64,000 nucleotides of DNA from Paenibacillus sp. RC67 (GCF_030020805.1 NZ_CP125098.1:5417501-5481500), one strand, 5' to 3'. Counted from the stretch's first letter, positions 50,577 to 60,565 are shown. Notes: a model not told the origin generated them from the letters alone. Numbers and translations are program-made.

Positions 50577-50714
50577 ACCCAGCGTGGAATAATGGGATTA
50601 GGACTTTATTTCCTTTTTTCTAAATGCTTGTAGGAAATTATATGTTTTTGTCGAATGTTATATAATAAGAGTCGTGTTTTAGCCGCTCACATCATTCGCA
50701 TAAGGTGATCTCAT

Positions 50715-52004
50715 TTGGACGTAGTTAATCAACTTCTTTTGAACATGCTTATCATTATTACTCCTGTATTACTGTATCAATTGTTTTGGGGCGATCGGCA
50801 TAATCAAAGTCTTTCATCAACCAATAAGCGGATTATTGTCATATTATCGACGATAATAGCCATATTGTGCATGACATACCCATTCCGGTTTTCTTCCGGA
50901 TTTTTTTATGACTTCAGACTGATTCCATTGGCCATGTGCATTTTATATGCAGGGCTAATTCCGTCGCTGTGGGTTATGCTAGCCATTCTTGCTCACCGAT
51001 TCTATCTTGGCGGGAATCCTGCCGCACTAATCGTAAGCACCTCTCTTTTAGTGACTCTGATGGTTCTTGTCACTGGCTGCAAACGATTCGTTATTCATCA
51101 ATCCAGAGGTAAAAACGTAATCGCAGCAATCCTACTCGGATTAGGCATCGGAATGATATCCACACTTTATTCCTGTATAGCCTTCTGGTTCACAGAGCAG
51201 AAGATGGATATCACATTTTGGACTTTTTTTAGCTCTTACAGTTTATTTTGTGGCATAACCTTGGGTCTCGTCGTATATATTGTTGAGCAAATCAGGACGA
51301 ATTCGCGCAGACGCCACCAAGTGCAACAAACCGATAAAATGAATGTGTTGAGTGAGCTTGCAGCTTCCTTTGCTCATGAAATTAGAAACCCAATGACCGT
51401 GGCTCGAGGCTTCATGCAAATATTAAAACAGCCGGATCTTGCCGAAGAGAAACGAACCCTGTATACCTCTATGGTCATGGAGGAAATCGACAAGGCTCAT
51501 TCTATCGTTAACGATTATCTTGCTTTCGCCAAACCGCATCTGGAAGCTATCGCACTTGTTGATGCCAAGCTGTTGATTGAACAAGCTCTGCAAACACTAG
51601 AGCCCTATGCCAAGCTATGCCGTGTTGATTTCGAAGCTCAGCTGGACGACAAGCTAACGATTAGTGCCAATAAGGACAAATTCGTTCAATGCATCATGCA
51701 TTTATGCAAGAACGGAATCGAAGCCATGCCGAACGGTGGGACACTTAAAATTATCGGAACGGTACAAAACAGAACCGTCTGTATTGATATCATCGACCAT
51801 GGTGTAGGAATGACGCCGGAAGAAATTCGCAGACTCGGCACACCATTCTATTCCACCCGAGAAAAAGGAACGGGGCTCGGCATGATGGTTACTTACCGTG
51901 TTATCCAAACAATTCACGGCAAAATCGATGTCACTAGCGAAGTAGGAAAAGGAACCTGCTTTTCACTGCTTATTCCCTCAATTCATACCAACTCCTATCA
52001 TTGA
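50715..52004 (+). CDS. Membrane sensor histidine kinase (5TM, KinB/LytS-like), orphan
   Basis: A 429-residue kinase. The first 200 residues hold five to six membrane segments in the 5TMR-LYT style (PLAMCILYAGLIPSLWVMLA). The HisKA site is ASFAHEIRNPMTVARGFMQI (phosphohistidine near residue 221) and the ATPase domain shows KNGIEAMPNGG, DHGVGMTPEEI and GTGLGMMV. The start is TTG at 50715 after AAGGTGATC. No response regulator is adjacent, which is usual for kinases feeding the sporulation phosphorelay; that role is an inference. It converges with the PBP gene, overlapping 7 bp. Confidence 0.9.
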   Translation: MDVVNQLLLNMLIIITPVLLYQLFWGDRHNQSLSSTNKRIIVILSTIIAILCMTYPFRFSSGFFYDFRLIPLAMCILYAGLIPSLWVMLAILAHRFYLGGNPAALIVSTSLLVTLMVLVTGCKRFVIHQSRGKNVIAAILLGLGIGMISTLYSCIAFWFTEQKMDITFWTFFSSYSLFCGITLGLVVYIVEQIRTNSRRRHQVQQTDKMNVLSELAASFAHEIRNPMTVARGFMQILKQPDLAEEKRTLYTSMVMEEIDKAHSIVNDYLAFAKPHLEAIALVDAKLLIEQALQTLEPYAKLCRVDFEAQLDDKLTISANKDKFVQCIMHLCKNGIEAMPNGGTLKIIGTVQNRTVCIDIIDHGVGMTPEEIRRLGTPFYSTREKGTGLGMMVTYRVIQTIHGKIDVTSEVGKGTCFSLLIPSIHTNSYH

Positions 52005-53806
52005 GTCTGTTGAGCTAACGCATCCATGACCTGATTAAACAAAGGTATGGATGTATTTTTTTGATCCGGCTCCATATTTTGCACAAGTACAGCTACAGCA
52101 TATCGAGGCTTGTCTACCGGTCCGTATCCGATAAACCATTGATTAACTTTTTCCTCACCTTGCTTGTTAATAACCTGGGCCGTTCCTGATTTACCGGCTA
52201 ATGGCCAGGATGCTTTCTTGAGTCCTCTACCTGTACCATGGTCCACCACATTCTGCATCCAAGAGAGCAGGAGCTTAGCCGTGCCTGGAGCAATGCTGGG
52301 TGGAAGCCCATCAACTCCCTTGGGAGCTAATGTGTCCATGACCCTGTCATTACCAAAACGCAGCTCTTTCACAATGCGTGGAGAGCTTACCTTCCCCTCA
52401 TGCAAAAGTGTGACTACCATATTCGCTGCCTGCAGCGGCGTAACAAGCACATCTCGCTGACCTATGGAAGTCTGCGCCTTCACACCGCCATCCTGCCGGG
52501 GAGTATCGGCTGAGAATACCTGCCCCTGTTCTTCAGCATCCCATTCCCGAAAATCCTTTTGCTCCATCAAGTCACCTTGCCAGCCAACCTGAACCCCTAG
52601 TCCCAGCTTATTCGCATACTCATTGAGCTTTTCCCCGTCGAGTCTAGCAGCTATTTTGGCAAAGACGATATTGCACGATTGAGCATATCCTTCCTCTAAG
52701 GTAAGAGTCCCGTGACCATCCTTCTTCCAGCAGGTCAATCCATACTTACCCAGCTCGCCGTCACATTCGAACGTTTCCTCAAGACTCGCAGCGTGCTCCT
52801 CCAATGCTGCTGCCGCTGTCACAGTTTTAAATATTGAACCAGGGGCAACCGCTTTTAGCGCCTTATTACTCCAGGTCCCCTTCTCCAAATCGATATGCTC
52901 GGGATCAAAATACGGTTGTGTTGCCATCGCTACTACATCAGCGTTTTCCGTATCCAACACAACAACGGCACCTTCCTTCACTTGAAGCTTGTACATGATC
53001 TGTTCCACCTTCTGCTGGATCCCAGCATCCAAAGTCGTCATGACTTTAATTGGATAATAATCATTCTGAGGTGAAAAGATTCTTGTCGCCAAACCGGACA
53101 GCGGATTTCTTTTAGCGTCAGTAAAAAGGGAAACGGAGGTTGAGCCGATCCCTTGTAGCCAAGGCTCGAAGCTTTTTTCCAATCCAGAGCCACCTATTTC
53201 ACTTGTCAGCTGCAGTTCGCCGCTATGGAACTGGTCTGTGAATTGCCGGGTAATACGTTCCGGATTTTGCCCAATAAAGCCAATGAGCTGACTTGCGATT
53301 GGCTCCGAATTATATCTTTGCTTTAATTGCGTTACTGCTGTATGGGGCAGTTGGAGTGCTTGAATTTGCTGGATCTGCTGCTCGGAAAGCTCTACTGGAT
53401 GCCCAGCAATGGACCATACTTGCGGTGATTTCAAGTCTACGATATATCGGCTCCAATCCTCAAAGGAGACATTCAATATTTGGGCCATACGCATTTCGTC
53501 TTCGGTTTCTTTTTTATTTTCCGGGAAATAATGACTTACTGGAAATACCGTCAAGACAGATAGCTTCTTACCTGTTAGTCGGATTCCGCTTCTATCAAAA
53601 AAGTCACCTCTTCCGCTATCCAGCACAATTCCCTTTTCCCTCTGAATCACAGAGTTTTCTACCAAATCAATATGATGTTTCGTCAAATTCCGACTCGCAG
53701 CTACCTGAACCCAAAACAATCGTCCATTTAACACAACTAGCACTGCAATCATAAGTAATAAGATGTAGAAAAGACGGTGCTTTTTTATAGGATTGCGTTT
53801 CGCCAT
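51998..53806 (-). CDS. Class B penicillin-binding protein (transpeptidase), PbpI-like
   Basis: Peptidoglycan cross-linking enzyme of 602 residues. One N-terminal membrane anchor (LFYILLLMIAVLVVLNGRLF), a dimerisation domain, then the transpeptidase with active-site SIFK in AVAPGSIFKTVTAAA, the SCN motif in YAQSCNIVFAKIA and KSG in LAGKSGTAQV. AAGGGA precedes the ATG. In B. subtilis pbpI (yrrR) lies near yrrO, and here the gene is one gene away from the yrrO homologue, which supports the assignment. It may act in sporulation or elongation. Confidence 0.9.
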   Translation of the reverse strand: MAKRNPIKKHRLFYILLLMIAVLVVLNGRLFWVQVAASRNLTKHHIDLVENSVIQREKGIVLDSGRGDFFDRSGIRLTGKKLSVLTVFPVSHYFPENKKETEDEMRMAQILNVSFEDWSRYIVDLKSPQVWSIAGHPVELSEQQIQQIQALQLPHTAVTQLKQRYNSEPIASQLIGFIGQNPERITRQFTDQFHSGELQLTSEIGGSGLEKSFEPWLQGIGSTSVSLFTDAKRNPLSGLATRIFSPQNDYYPIKVMTTLDAGIQQKVEQIMYKLQVKEGAVVVLDTENADVVAMATQPYFDPEHIDLEKGTWSNKALKAVAPGSIFKTVTAAAALEEHAASLEETFECDGELGKYGLTCWKKDGHGTLTLEEGYAQSCNIVFAKIAARLDGEKLNEYANKLGLGVQVGWQGDLMEQKDFREWDAEEQGQVFSADTPRQDGGVKAQTSIGQRDVLVTPLQAANMVVTLLHEGKVSSPRIVKELRFGNDRVMDTLAPKGVDGLPPSIAPGTAKLLLSWMQNVVDHGTGRGLKKASWPLAGKSGTAQVINKQGEEKVNQWFIGYGPVDKPRYAVAVLVQNMEPDQKNTSIPLFNQVMDALAQQTQ

Positions 53807-53942
53807 ATGGTTGTCGTCCCTTCGAGCCTGATATTAGCAGTATGAGCTTCTTCTTCCGTTTACAAACCCACGCTGGCATTCATCCCAAGCTCTTTCTGGA
53901 TTCCAACCATCCATTGGTTTCACACTCTGGTTTGCCCTTAGA

Positions 53943-53995
53943 AATATAAAAAAGCTCTTTTCAAGGCTAATACACACCCTGAAAAGAGCTTTCAA
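53943..53995 (-). terminator. Rho-independent terminator of the chemoreceptor gene
   Basis: AAAGCTCTTTTCA (about 53951-53963) pairs with TGAAAAGAGCTTT (53980-53992); on the minus strand TTTTTTATA follows. It begins 43 bp past the stop. Confidence 0.82.
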
Positions 53996-54037
53996 TACCG
54001 AAATCTTTATTGTAGCGTAAAGCTGTGTAGGAATCGC

Positions 54038-56212
54038 TTAAACCTCAAATTTGGACAAGGACTCCTGCAGTGAATTCGACAGCTGTTCCAGCTTGTCTGA
54101 CAAGCGAACCAGCCCAGAGCTGATGCTTAACTGTTCCGAGCTAAGCGATGCTACCTCTTGTGAAGTAGCGGAAGATTCTTCGGCAACGGCACTTACATTA
54201 GACATCGCATCCGACAGCACCACTTGGGATGCATTCAGATTATCGATCGATTCCGTTACATCGGACAATTGAGTTATTAAACCGTTCATATGAGAATGAA
54301 CTTCCTTAAAGATCGAATCGGCCTCTTTTACCGAGACAATCTGCTGTTGGAACATTGGATAAGCATTCGATAATGCGTTTACGGTTTCGTCGATTTCTTT
54401 TTGAATCGTTTCCGTCACTTGCCCTACAATCGCAATCGATTGACGGGATTGATCCGCCAGCTTGCGGATTTCATCAGCAACCACCATAAAGCCTTTGCCT
54501 GCCGCTCCAGCACGAGCCGCTTCAATTGTCGCATTCAGAGACAAAATATTCGTCTGCTTAGTCAAATTGTTCAACACATCGAGAATTTTCCGAATGGAAC
54601 GCGTGCTTTCCTTCAGGTTGTCTACTTTTTCAACCATATCACGAGTCATGGTCTCAGTCTCATTCGTTTTGCCGATGAGCTCGGACATATATTGAATCCC
54701 TTGTTCACTGGATTGCTGAACACTGGATGCCGCCGTTCCCATAACGAGATTGGAATCGATAACCGATTTCATTTGCATGCTAATATTGTGTGTCAATTCA
54801 TTGCCTCGTTCCGACTCGACCGCCAAGCTGGAAGCTCCGCCTGCAATCTCTTCGGTAGCAACAGCAATTTCTTTGGCTGATATCGCCGTTTTCTTCGAGG
54901 CATCTGACAGTTCAGCTGCAGTAGCGAGCACTTCCTGTGCAGAAAGATTCGTTTGCTTCACCAACTGGGTAATCTTCTCCATCATCTGGTTGAAGCTATG
55001 CCCCAACTGTCCGATCTCATCCTGAGAGTTGACATTCATCCTTACGGTAAGGTTACCCTCTTCCCCTTCTTTCATCAGGTTACGCAGAGTAACAACAGGA
55101 CGGCCGATCATTCTTGCCACGAATATACCAATACCAATGGCGATAAGCGCAGCCACTCCAGCCATAATCCAAGTAAGATTAAATATCGCTTTTGCATCCT
55201 TAACCAACTCAGCGACAGGCATAGCGCCTACCAGGTACCAGTTCGTTTTCGCCGATTTATAATAGACGACTTGCATATCTTTCTTAGCTGTCATCGTGTT
55301 GTGAGATTCTTCGGTTAGAGAATCCTTAGCAACTTCCAAGTTGGATTTCTCACCAATCTGGCTGCGATCCTTGGAGAAAATAACATTCATATCCTGTGTC
55401 AGAATCATGGTCTGACCATCGTCGCCCATCTTGATGTCGCCAAGCTCTTTGTCGATAGCGTCTACACTGACTTCCATTAACAAAATAGCTTGTGGCGTAT
55501 TCGTGGATGTATTTTTCAGGACGCGACCAAGTGCAAAGGTAGATCCGTTAGTTGACTCCGTATAGCCTTTTGCTTTTGCTTCAAGCCATGTCGCTTTCCC
55601 GTTGTTCTCGATGATTCTTTTGTACCATTCCTCTTGAGCTACACTCTCTTTGTTAATAGAGCTCCCTGAGGAACTGAGCGGCTCTCCGTTAGCCCGAAGC
55701 AAGTGGATAGCTTTAATCGTTTTATTCGAATATGTATATACGTTCAGCTTATCCCCGATTTTTTGTCTCAACTGTAGAAAGTCATAGCTGCTCCTGTTTA
55801 CATTCTCAACCTCTTGGAGAAGCTTCTTCATATCATCGTCCAGTAGCACTTGCATAGATAAGTCTTCATAAATCCCATACAATAAATCCATTTTCTGTCC
55901 GGCTTGAATGATCGTTTGCTCCGACGCATCAACCACTTTCTTCTGCAGCACGCCGCTGGAAATATTGAATGACGTAAAACCAACCACTAATACAAAAAAC
56001 AAAATGCTGACGAGGAAAATAAGGAACAGCTTAGTACCTACAGACTTTAATGGATTCTCCAATCGAAGACTTGCCCCGCTAACGGGTACAGCTTCTTTCA
56101 GCGATTGCCTGCTTGATGCTTTACCTTGTAATTGTTTTGCCTTGAACCAGTTTCCAATTTTCTCTGTCCATTGTTTAAATAAAGACAGTATCCCCTTCAA
56201 AGGACCCACCAC
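54038..56212 (-). CDS. Methyl-accepting chemotaxis protein
   Basis: Transmembrane chemoreceptor of 724 residues. First membrane segment GTKLFLIFLVSILFFVLVVG near residue 60, a large extracellular dCache-type sensor (about 80-340), second segment ALIAIGIGIFVARMIG, then a HAMP domain (GRPVVTLRNLMKEG) and the signalling domain with the hairpin tip LNATIEAARAGAAGKGFMVV followed by ADEIRKLADQSRQSI. Start is uncertain: GTG at 56212 or 56209, or TTG at 56200 with a better-spaced GGGTGGTG. The ligand is unknown. It interrupts the usual yrrO-pbpI neighbourhood. Confidence 0.93.
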   Translation of the reverse strand: MVGPLKGILSLFKQWTEKIGNWFKAKQLQGKASSRQSLKEAVPVSGASLRLENPLKSVGTKLFLIFLVSILFFVLVVGFTSFNISSGVLQKKVVDASEQTIIQAGQKMDLLYGIYEDLSMQVLLDDDMKKLLQEVENVNRSSYDFLQLRQKIGDKLNVYTYSNKTIKAIHLLRANGEPLSSSGSSINKESVAQEEWYKRIIENNGKATWLEAKAKGYTESTNGSTFALGRVLKNTSTNTPQAILLMEVSVDAIDKELGDIKMGDDGQTMILTQDMNVIFSKDRSQIGEKSNLEVAKDSLTEESHNTMTAKKDMQVVYYKSAKTNWYLVGAMPVAELVKDAKAIFNLTWIMAGVAALIAIGIGIFVARMIGRPVVTLRNLMKEGEEGNLTVRMNVNSQDEIGQLGHSFNQMMEKITQLVKQTNLSAQEVLATAAELSDASKKTAISAKEIAVATEEIAGGASSLAVESERGNELTHNISMQMKSVIDSNLVMGTAASSVQQSSEQGIQYMSELIGKTNETETMTRDMVEKVDNLKESTRSIRKILDVLNNLTKQTNILSLNATIEAARAGAAGKGFMVVADEIRKLADQSRQSIAIVGQVTETIQKEIDETVNALSNAYPMFQQQIVSVKEADSIFKEVHSHMNGLITQLSDVTESIDNLNASQVVLSDAMSNVSAVAEESSATSQEVASLSSEQLSISSGLVRLSDKLEQLSNSLQESLSKFEV

Positions 56213-56435
56213 CCTGATCTGAAATAGGTTATTCTGCGTATGTTGGGATGTAGCTTAGCTTACCATGATATTCGACACGGTCCGCCTATTTCCTCTCAAA
56301 AAATCGCTTTCATTACAAAAAAATAGTTCCGTTGACTTACTTTTCTTTATTCTGTCAACACACAAACATTTCCATAGTAACACGTAGCATAATATTCCTT
56401 TTTTTCAACTTTGTCCATGGGCCTAACTTCCTAGA

Positions 56436-56474
56436 AAAAAATAAGGAAGTCCCTATTTTATAGGAACTTCCTGT
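56436..56474 (-). terminator. Rho-independent terminator of the yrr-type operon
   Basis: AGGAAGTCCCTAT (56444-56456) pairs with ATAGGAACTTCCT (56460-56472) with one mismatch; T-rich TATTTTTTT follows on the minus strand. Confidence 0.85.
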
Positions 56475-56489
56475 ATATTAAGCTTTCTT

Positions 56490-57770
56490 TTATGCCTTAC
56501 CCATTTTTTTGCGCATCATATCGAACGGTCTGACAGGTTGATCCACCTTCAGTTTCACTCTTTGCAGTGGGTGACGAGCCGCGTCTAGCTCTTGCCCTGC
56601 TTCGTCATGAATAGCCGACACCACTTGTTTGAAGAACGTACCTTTAGGCCCAAAAAATTCAACCTCTTGCCCCGGCTTGAAATGATTACGTTGTTGAATT
56701 GTGGCTACACCTGACTCTTCGTCATACTCCATCACTACACCAACAAAATCGTAAGGAGCTGCTTTATCCTCAGGTTCAAAAATATGATCTTCGTGTCCTG
56801 GTTCGTCATAGAAAAAGCCTGTGTTCAGAGGGCGATTCGCCGCTTTTTGAATTTCGTACAGCCATTCCGGCTTCAAAGAATAATTTACAGGATCTTCAAA
56901 ATACGCATCGATCGCTTGACGATACGCATTCACCACGGTCGCAACGTAATGAACGCTCTTCATACGTCCCTCGATTTTGAAGCTGTCTACGCCCGAACGG
57001 ACAAGATCAGGCACATGTTCAATCATGCATAGGTCTTTCGAGCTCATAGAGAACGCGTTATCTTCTTCATCAAACAGCGGGATCTCCTTAACACCCTCCT
57101 GCTGATCTCCCTCGCTCGTGAACAGGTCGTACTTCCAACGACAGGATTGGCAGCATCCGCCACGGTTGGAGTCGCGATCGGTGAAATGATTGGACAACAC
57201 ACAGCGGCCCGAATACGAGCTGCACATCGCTCCATGAACGAACACTTCAATCTCAATCTCGACATTCTTCTTGATGTCTACGATTTCCTGCATGTTCGCT
57301 TCACGTGCCAGGACGACACGGTCCACGCCTTCTTCTTTCCAGAACTGCACGGCTTGCCAGTTCATCGTCGACTGCTGAGTGCTCAGATGAATCTCCAGCT
57401 TGGGAGCTACCCGTTTGCAGGTTTCAATGATAACTGGGTCGGCAACGATAATCGCAGCCACTCCTGCGTCCTGAATGCCTCGCAAGTATTCCTCAATTCC
57501 GGCAATATCTTCGTTATGCGCATAAATATTCGTAGCGACGAACACCTTGGCTCCGTAGCGAGCTGCGAATTCTACGCCTTCACGCATTTCCTCAAATGTG
57601 AAATTATCCGCATTCGAACGTAAACCGTACTGTTGGCCTCCGATATAGACCGCGTCTGCACCATAGTGGACGGCAAATTTCAGCTTCTCCAGACTACCTG
57701 CAGGTGCGAGCAGCTCGGGCTTTTCCAGGCGAACTCGTTTACCAAGTAGATCTTGCTGTACTAAAGTCAT
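56490..57770 (-). CDS. yrrO: U32-family protein, TrhP2/YrrO-like tRNA hydroxylation factor
   Basis: A 426-residue U32 protein. U32 start ELLAPAGSLEKLKFAVHYGA, then GADAVYIGGQQYGLRSNADN and the iron-sulfur cysteines in CSSYSGRCVLSNHF and GGCCQSCRWKYDLF. E. coli TrhP and B. subtilis YrrO take part in prephenate-dependent 5-hydroxylation of tRNA wobble uridine. The C-terminal barrel-like domain is present. AAAGGGG precedes the ATG. It follows the other U32 gene by 42 bp. The older label collagenase-like peptidase is probably misleading. Confidence 0.88.
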   Translation of the reverse strand: MTLVQQDLLGKRVRLEKPELLAPAGSLEKLKFAVHYGADAVYIGGQQYGLRSNADNFTFEEMREGVEFAARYGAKVFVATNIYAHNEDIAGIEEYLRGIQDAGVAAIIVADPVIIETCKRVAPKLEIHLSTQQSTMNWQAVQFWKEEGVDRVVLAREANMQEIVDIKKNVEIEIEVFVHGAMCSSYSGRCVLSNHFTDRDSNRGGCCQSCRWKYDLFTSEGDQQEGVKEIPLFDEEDNAFSMSSKDLCMIEHVPDLVRSGVDSFKIEGRMKSVHYVATVVNAYRQAIDAYFEDPVNYSLKPEWLYEIQKAANRPLNTGFFYDEPGHEDHIFEPEDKAAPYDFVGVVMEYDEESGVATIQQRNHFKPGQEVEFFGPKGTFFKQVVSAIHDEAGQELDAARHPLQRVKLKVDQPVRPFDMMRKKMGKA

Positions 57771-57812
57771 GGTTTCAACCCCTTTAAAAAATGTTATTCA
57801 AACAATCTCGTA

Positions 57813-58742
57813 TTAATAGACTTGCTCTTTATAAAAGAATCCGAAAGACAGCTCGCGCCGCGAGTCTTGGAGCTCGCGAATCGCGTCCATCCACTCTTCC
57901 TGGAATGCGTAATTTTCTGGATCGGCAAAATAAGCATCGATCGCTTTTCTATAGCTCTGAAGCACCGTAATATTATAGGCCAAAGGCTTTAACAGCGGGT
58001 CAATTCGGAAGCTATTGATTTGACCACCCATCAGCTCATGCAAATCTTCAAGCATACAGATATCGTCAGAACTCATTATATGAGTTCCATTGACATCCTC
58101 ATAAACTGGATAGCGCTCATCCTGTCGTTCCTGCTCGATCAGAAACAGCCCTTCTTCTTTGCTAGTGCCCCGACGGTCGGAATGTCCCTGATGGTCTTGA
58201 TAGTTCTTTAGCAGGCTCCGTTTGGAATGGTAGATGTTCGTGATGCCATGCACTTGCACCTCGACCTCCATGTGGGGAAGCTGTCGCTTGATCTCGAGAG
58301 TCTCCTCTAGGTTAAGCTCACGCGCCAGAACCACCCGCGTTGCCCCCTTAGATTTCCAGTAATTGGACGTTTCATAATTGGTGGAGGTCATTTCTGCATT
58401 CCAATGCAGCGGCAGCCCTTGAGCCCCTTGACGAATCGCTATAAGCACTGCTGGATCACCGAATACAACGGCATCAGCACCCAGTTCCTTTACTCTCCGT
58501 AAATATTCAGCCAACTCCGCAAGCAGATCATTCTCCATGATTTTATTAGCTACGACCACAAGTTTCGCACCGCGATCATGAACCCAAGGAATTAACTCAC
58601 TTAACTCATCTAGCTTGATCTCTCCCGGCAAACGCATTCCAAATCGGTGCTCTCCGACGGCAACGGCGTCTGCACCGGCTTCAATATAAGCTTTTACTTC
58701 TTCCGCCGAGCCCGCTGATATATACAGCTCCGGTTTTTTCAT
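57813..58742 (-). CDS. yrrN: U32-family protein, TrhP1/YrrN-like
   Basis: A 309-residue U32 protein that pairs with the YrrO-like protein in Firmicutes. Starts KKPELYISAGSAEEVKAYIE, then GADAVAVGEHRFGMRLPGEI. The region that carries four iron-sulfur cysteines in the partner reads GITNIYHSKRSLLKNYQDHQ and has none, so this subunit probably lacks its own cluster and works as a complex with it. GGGGAG lies 9 bases before the ATG. It comes 15 bp after mltG; yrrM, which sits between mltG and yrrN in B. subtilis, is absent. Confidence 0.87.
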   Translation of the reverse strand: MKKPELYISAGSAEEVKAYIEAGADAVAVGEHRFGMRLPGEIKLDELSELIPWVHDRGAKLVVVANKIMENDLLAELAEYLRRVKELGADAVVFGDPAVLIAIRQGAQGLPLHWNAEMTSTNYETSNYWKSKGATRVVLARELNLEETLEIKRQLPHMEVEVQVHGITNIYHSKRSLLKNYQDHQGHSDRRGTSKEEGLFLIEQERQDERYPVYEDVNGTHIMSSDDICMLEDLHELMGGQINSFRIDPLLKPLAYNITVLQSYRKAIDAYFADPENYAFQEEWMDAIRELQDSRRELSFGFFYKEQVY

Positions 58743-58757
58743 CGTACTGTTCTCCCC

Positions 58758-59825
58758 TTATTGATTCTTTTTGCTCGCCGCAATATTTTGCTGATGCTGC
58801 TCATAGGTTTCCGCAAACAAATGCCCCTTGCTCCCATCCTTCTTTGTCACATAAAACAAGTATTTGGAGTCAGTGGGATAAATCGCAGCTTTAATGGATG
58901 CTAGGCTTGGGCTAGCTATCGGGCCTGGTGGCAGTCCGGTATGCAAATACGTATTGTAAGGACTCTCGATTTGGAGATCCTTCTCAAATAAGCGATCTTT
59001 GGGTTTATCCAATAAATACTGAATCGTAGCATCGATTTGCAAAGGCATCGATTTTTGAAGTCTGTTGTAGATAACGCTAGCTACCATGGGGCGTTCTTCA
59101 TCCAAAACGACTTCCCTTTCAATGAGAGAAGCAATAGTCATCATTTGATGGAAGCTTTGTCCTCGCGCTTTCAAGCTCTCCTGCCAGCCCTCAGGCAGCG
59201 CTGCAAGCTTCTTATCCAGCTCCAGCATCATTTGATCGAGCATGTCCTCTATCTTAATATCCTTCTTCCACTCATACGTATCAGGGAACAAATAGCCTTC
59301 CAGCCTGCTGTTAAGCTGCAAATTGTTAGGAATATAAGAAAACGATTGCGCGGTAAAGTCTTTCTTTTGTTGGGCGGTTTCCATGAACAATAAAACATTT
59401 GTACCGAACTGCTGATTCACCTTTTCAGCGATTTGTTTCACCGTATAGCCCTCGGGAACGGTCAGTTTAATGCCCTGTTCTTTTACGGTTAATCCTTTGT
59501 TGAGTACATCAATGATAACTTCAAGAGTCATGCCTGGAGTGAATTCATATTCACCCGCTTGCAGCTTATCCCCTTGTCCCTTGTATTTTAAATAGAATGT
59601 AAACATCTCCGCATTGCGAATAATCCCAGATGCTTCTAACTTTTGCGCAATAGCCGAAGATCCCGTACCGGAAGGTATCACCACGCGTACAGGCTTTTCC
59701 GAAGGAGATACAGGCTGCAGCATCTGCCTTGCATACCAACCTATACCTGCTGCACCTACCAGGATTACGATTATCATGGTAATGACGATTTTTTTGCCCA
59801 CCGTCATCCTTTGTCCTGCAGTCAC
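58758..59825 (-). CDS. mltG: Endolytic murein transglycosylase MltG (YceG/YrrL)
   Basis: Membrane-anchored lytic enzyme that cuts nascent glycan strands. One membrane segment (KIVITMIIVILVGAAGIGWY), a LysM-like region (VPEGYTVKQIAEKVNQQFGT) and the YceG catalytic block MTIASLIEREVVLDEERPMV, with the glutamate of IERE as catalytic residue, then YNTYLHTGLPPGPIASPS. The frame is open to 59918, but GTG 59825 (after GGAAGGAG) or ATG 59807 are the likely starts. A terminator separates it from the DUF1292 genes upstream, so it may have its own promoter. Confidence 0.92.
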   Translation of the reverse strand: MTAGQRMTVGKKIVITMIIVILVGAAGIGWYARQMLQPVSPSEKPVRVVIPSGTGSSAIAQKLEASGIIRNAEMFTFYLKYKGQGDKLQAGEYEFTPGMTLEVIIDVLNKGLTVKEQGIKLTVPEGYTVKQIAEKVNQQFGTNVLLFMETAQQKKDFTAQSFSYIPNNLQLNSRLEGYLFPDTYEWKKDIKIEDMLDQMMLELDKKLAALPEGWQESLKARGQSFHQMMTIASLIEREVVLDEERPMVASVIYNRLQKSMPLQIDATIQYLLDKPKDRLFEKDLQIESPYNTYLHTGLPPGPIASPSLASIKAAIYPTDSKYLFYVTKKDGSKGHLFAETYEQHQQNIAASKKNQ

Positions 59826-59873
59826 GCTGTCATGTGCTCCTTCCACAGTAATTCCATAATGTACCATTAAACA

Positions 59874-59903
59874 ACGAAAAAGAGCGGATTGTCTCCGCTC
59901 GCC
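59874..59903 (-). terminator. Rho-independent terminator after the DUF1292 gene
   Basis: GAGCGGA (59882-59888) pairs with TCCGCTC (59894-59900) with a short loop; five T residues follow on the minus strand. It divides the alaS-ireB-ruvX-DUF1292 unit from mltG. Confidence 0.75.
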
Positions 59904-59929
59904 TCCGTTTGAAAGCAAATTGTAGTTTG

Positions 59930-60229
59930 CTACATATCTTCTTGCGGGAACGTCATTTCGTCATACAGCTCCGAAACGGTTTCCCACTCGTCATCGTCTT
60001 CTATGGTTTCGAGTTCAAGCTCCCCGTCATTCGAAGTCACCTTGAAAATTTCAGGTTCTTCATTCTTGCCTTTCTCAGGCTGCAGCACCGCATAGCTTTG
60101 GGTACCCAGTTGAAATTCGGCCAGAAGCTTGTAGGCAATGGATTGTTCGCGGTCATCATACAAAATAATATCATCTCCGTATGCGCTGCGCAACTGATTC
60201 GTTGGTTTCATATCTTTCAATTCGTACAA
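59930..60229 (-). CDS. DUF1292 protein, second copy
   Basis: Small acidic protein of 99 residues of the YrzB family. The open frame begins at 60286 within the previous gene, but ACAGGAGG is spaced for TTG 60229 (LYELKDMKPTNQLRSAYGDD), so no overlap is needed. Typical family blocks are DDIILYDDREQSIAYKLLAE, YAVLQPEKGKNEEPEIFKV and ELETIEDDDEWETVSELYDE. It sits next to another DUF1292 gene and probably arose from a duplication. Function unknown. Confidence 0.85.
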   Translation of the reverse strand: MYELKDMKPTNQLRSAYGDDIILYDDREQSIAYKLLAEFQLGTQSYAVLQPEKGKNEEPEIFKVTSNDGELELETIEDDDEWETVSELYDEMTFPQEDM

Positions 60230-60251
60230 AGGACTGCCTCCTGTATTGCGA

Positions 60252-60560
60252 TTATCGGGATTCTTCTTCGTCCTCGGCCGCTTCATCCATCAAAGTATTG
60301 AAAGTTTCTTCCACAATGTTCCACTCTTCTTCATCTTCGATGGTATAGAGCTGTAAGTCGTCTCCGTCTTCTTCGTAGCGGAAAGCATACACTTCGTCAG
60401 ACTCCTCATCGGCGTCCATCGGAACAACCATCAAATACTTTTTGTCTGATCTATCCACTTCGAACCTTGCAACCACTTCAAATTCCTCTTCATTACCGTC
60501 ATCATCCGGAATAACAATGATATCCAGTTCTTCTTCTTGTAGTTGTTCCTCTTTAGACAT
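60252..60560 (-). CDS. yrzB: DUF1292 protein, YrzB-like
   Basis: Highly acidic small protein of 102 residues. GTG 60569 opens the frame, but AGAGGTGA is placed for ATG 60560 (MSKEEQLQEEELDIIVIPDD). Family features: FEVVARFEVDRSDKKYLMVV, DEVYAFRYEEDGDDLQLYTI and the Glu/Asp-rich end. It matches the third gene of the B. subtilis alaS-yrzL-yrrK-yrzB order. Molecular role unknown. Confidence 0.88.
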   Translation of the reverse strand: MSKEEQLQEEELDIIVIPDDDGNEEEFEVVARFEVDRSDKKYLMVVPMDADEESDEVYAFRYEEDGDDLQLYTIEDEEEWNIVEETFNTLMDEAAEDEEESR

Positions 60561-60565
60561 ACCAT

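Noticed and set aside
56213..56300. Sigma-D (flagellar) promoter for the chemoreceptor
   Set aside because: A GTCGAATAT segment resembles the -10, but no TAAA lies at the required distance.
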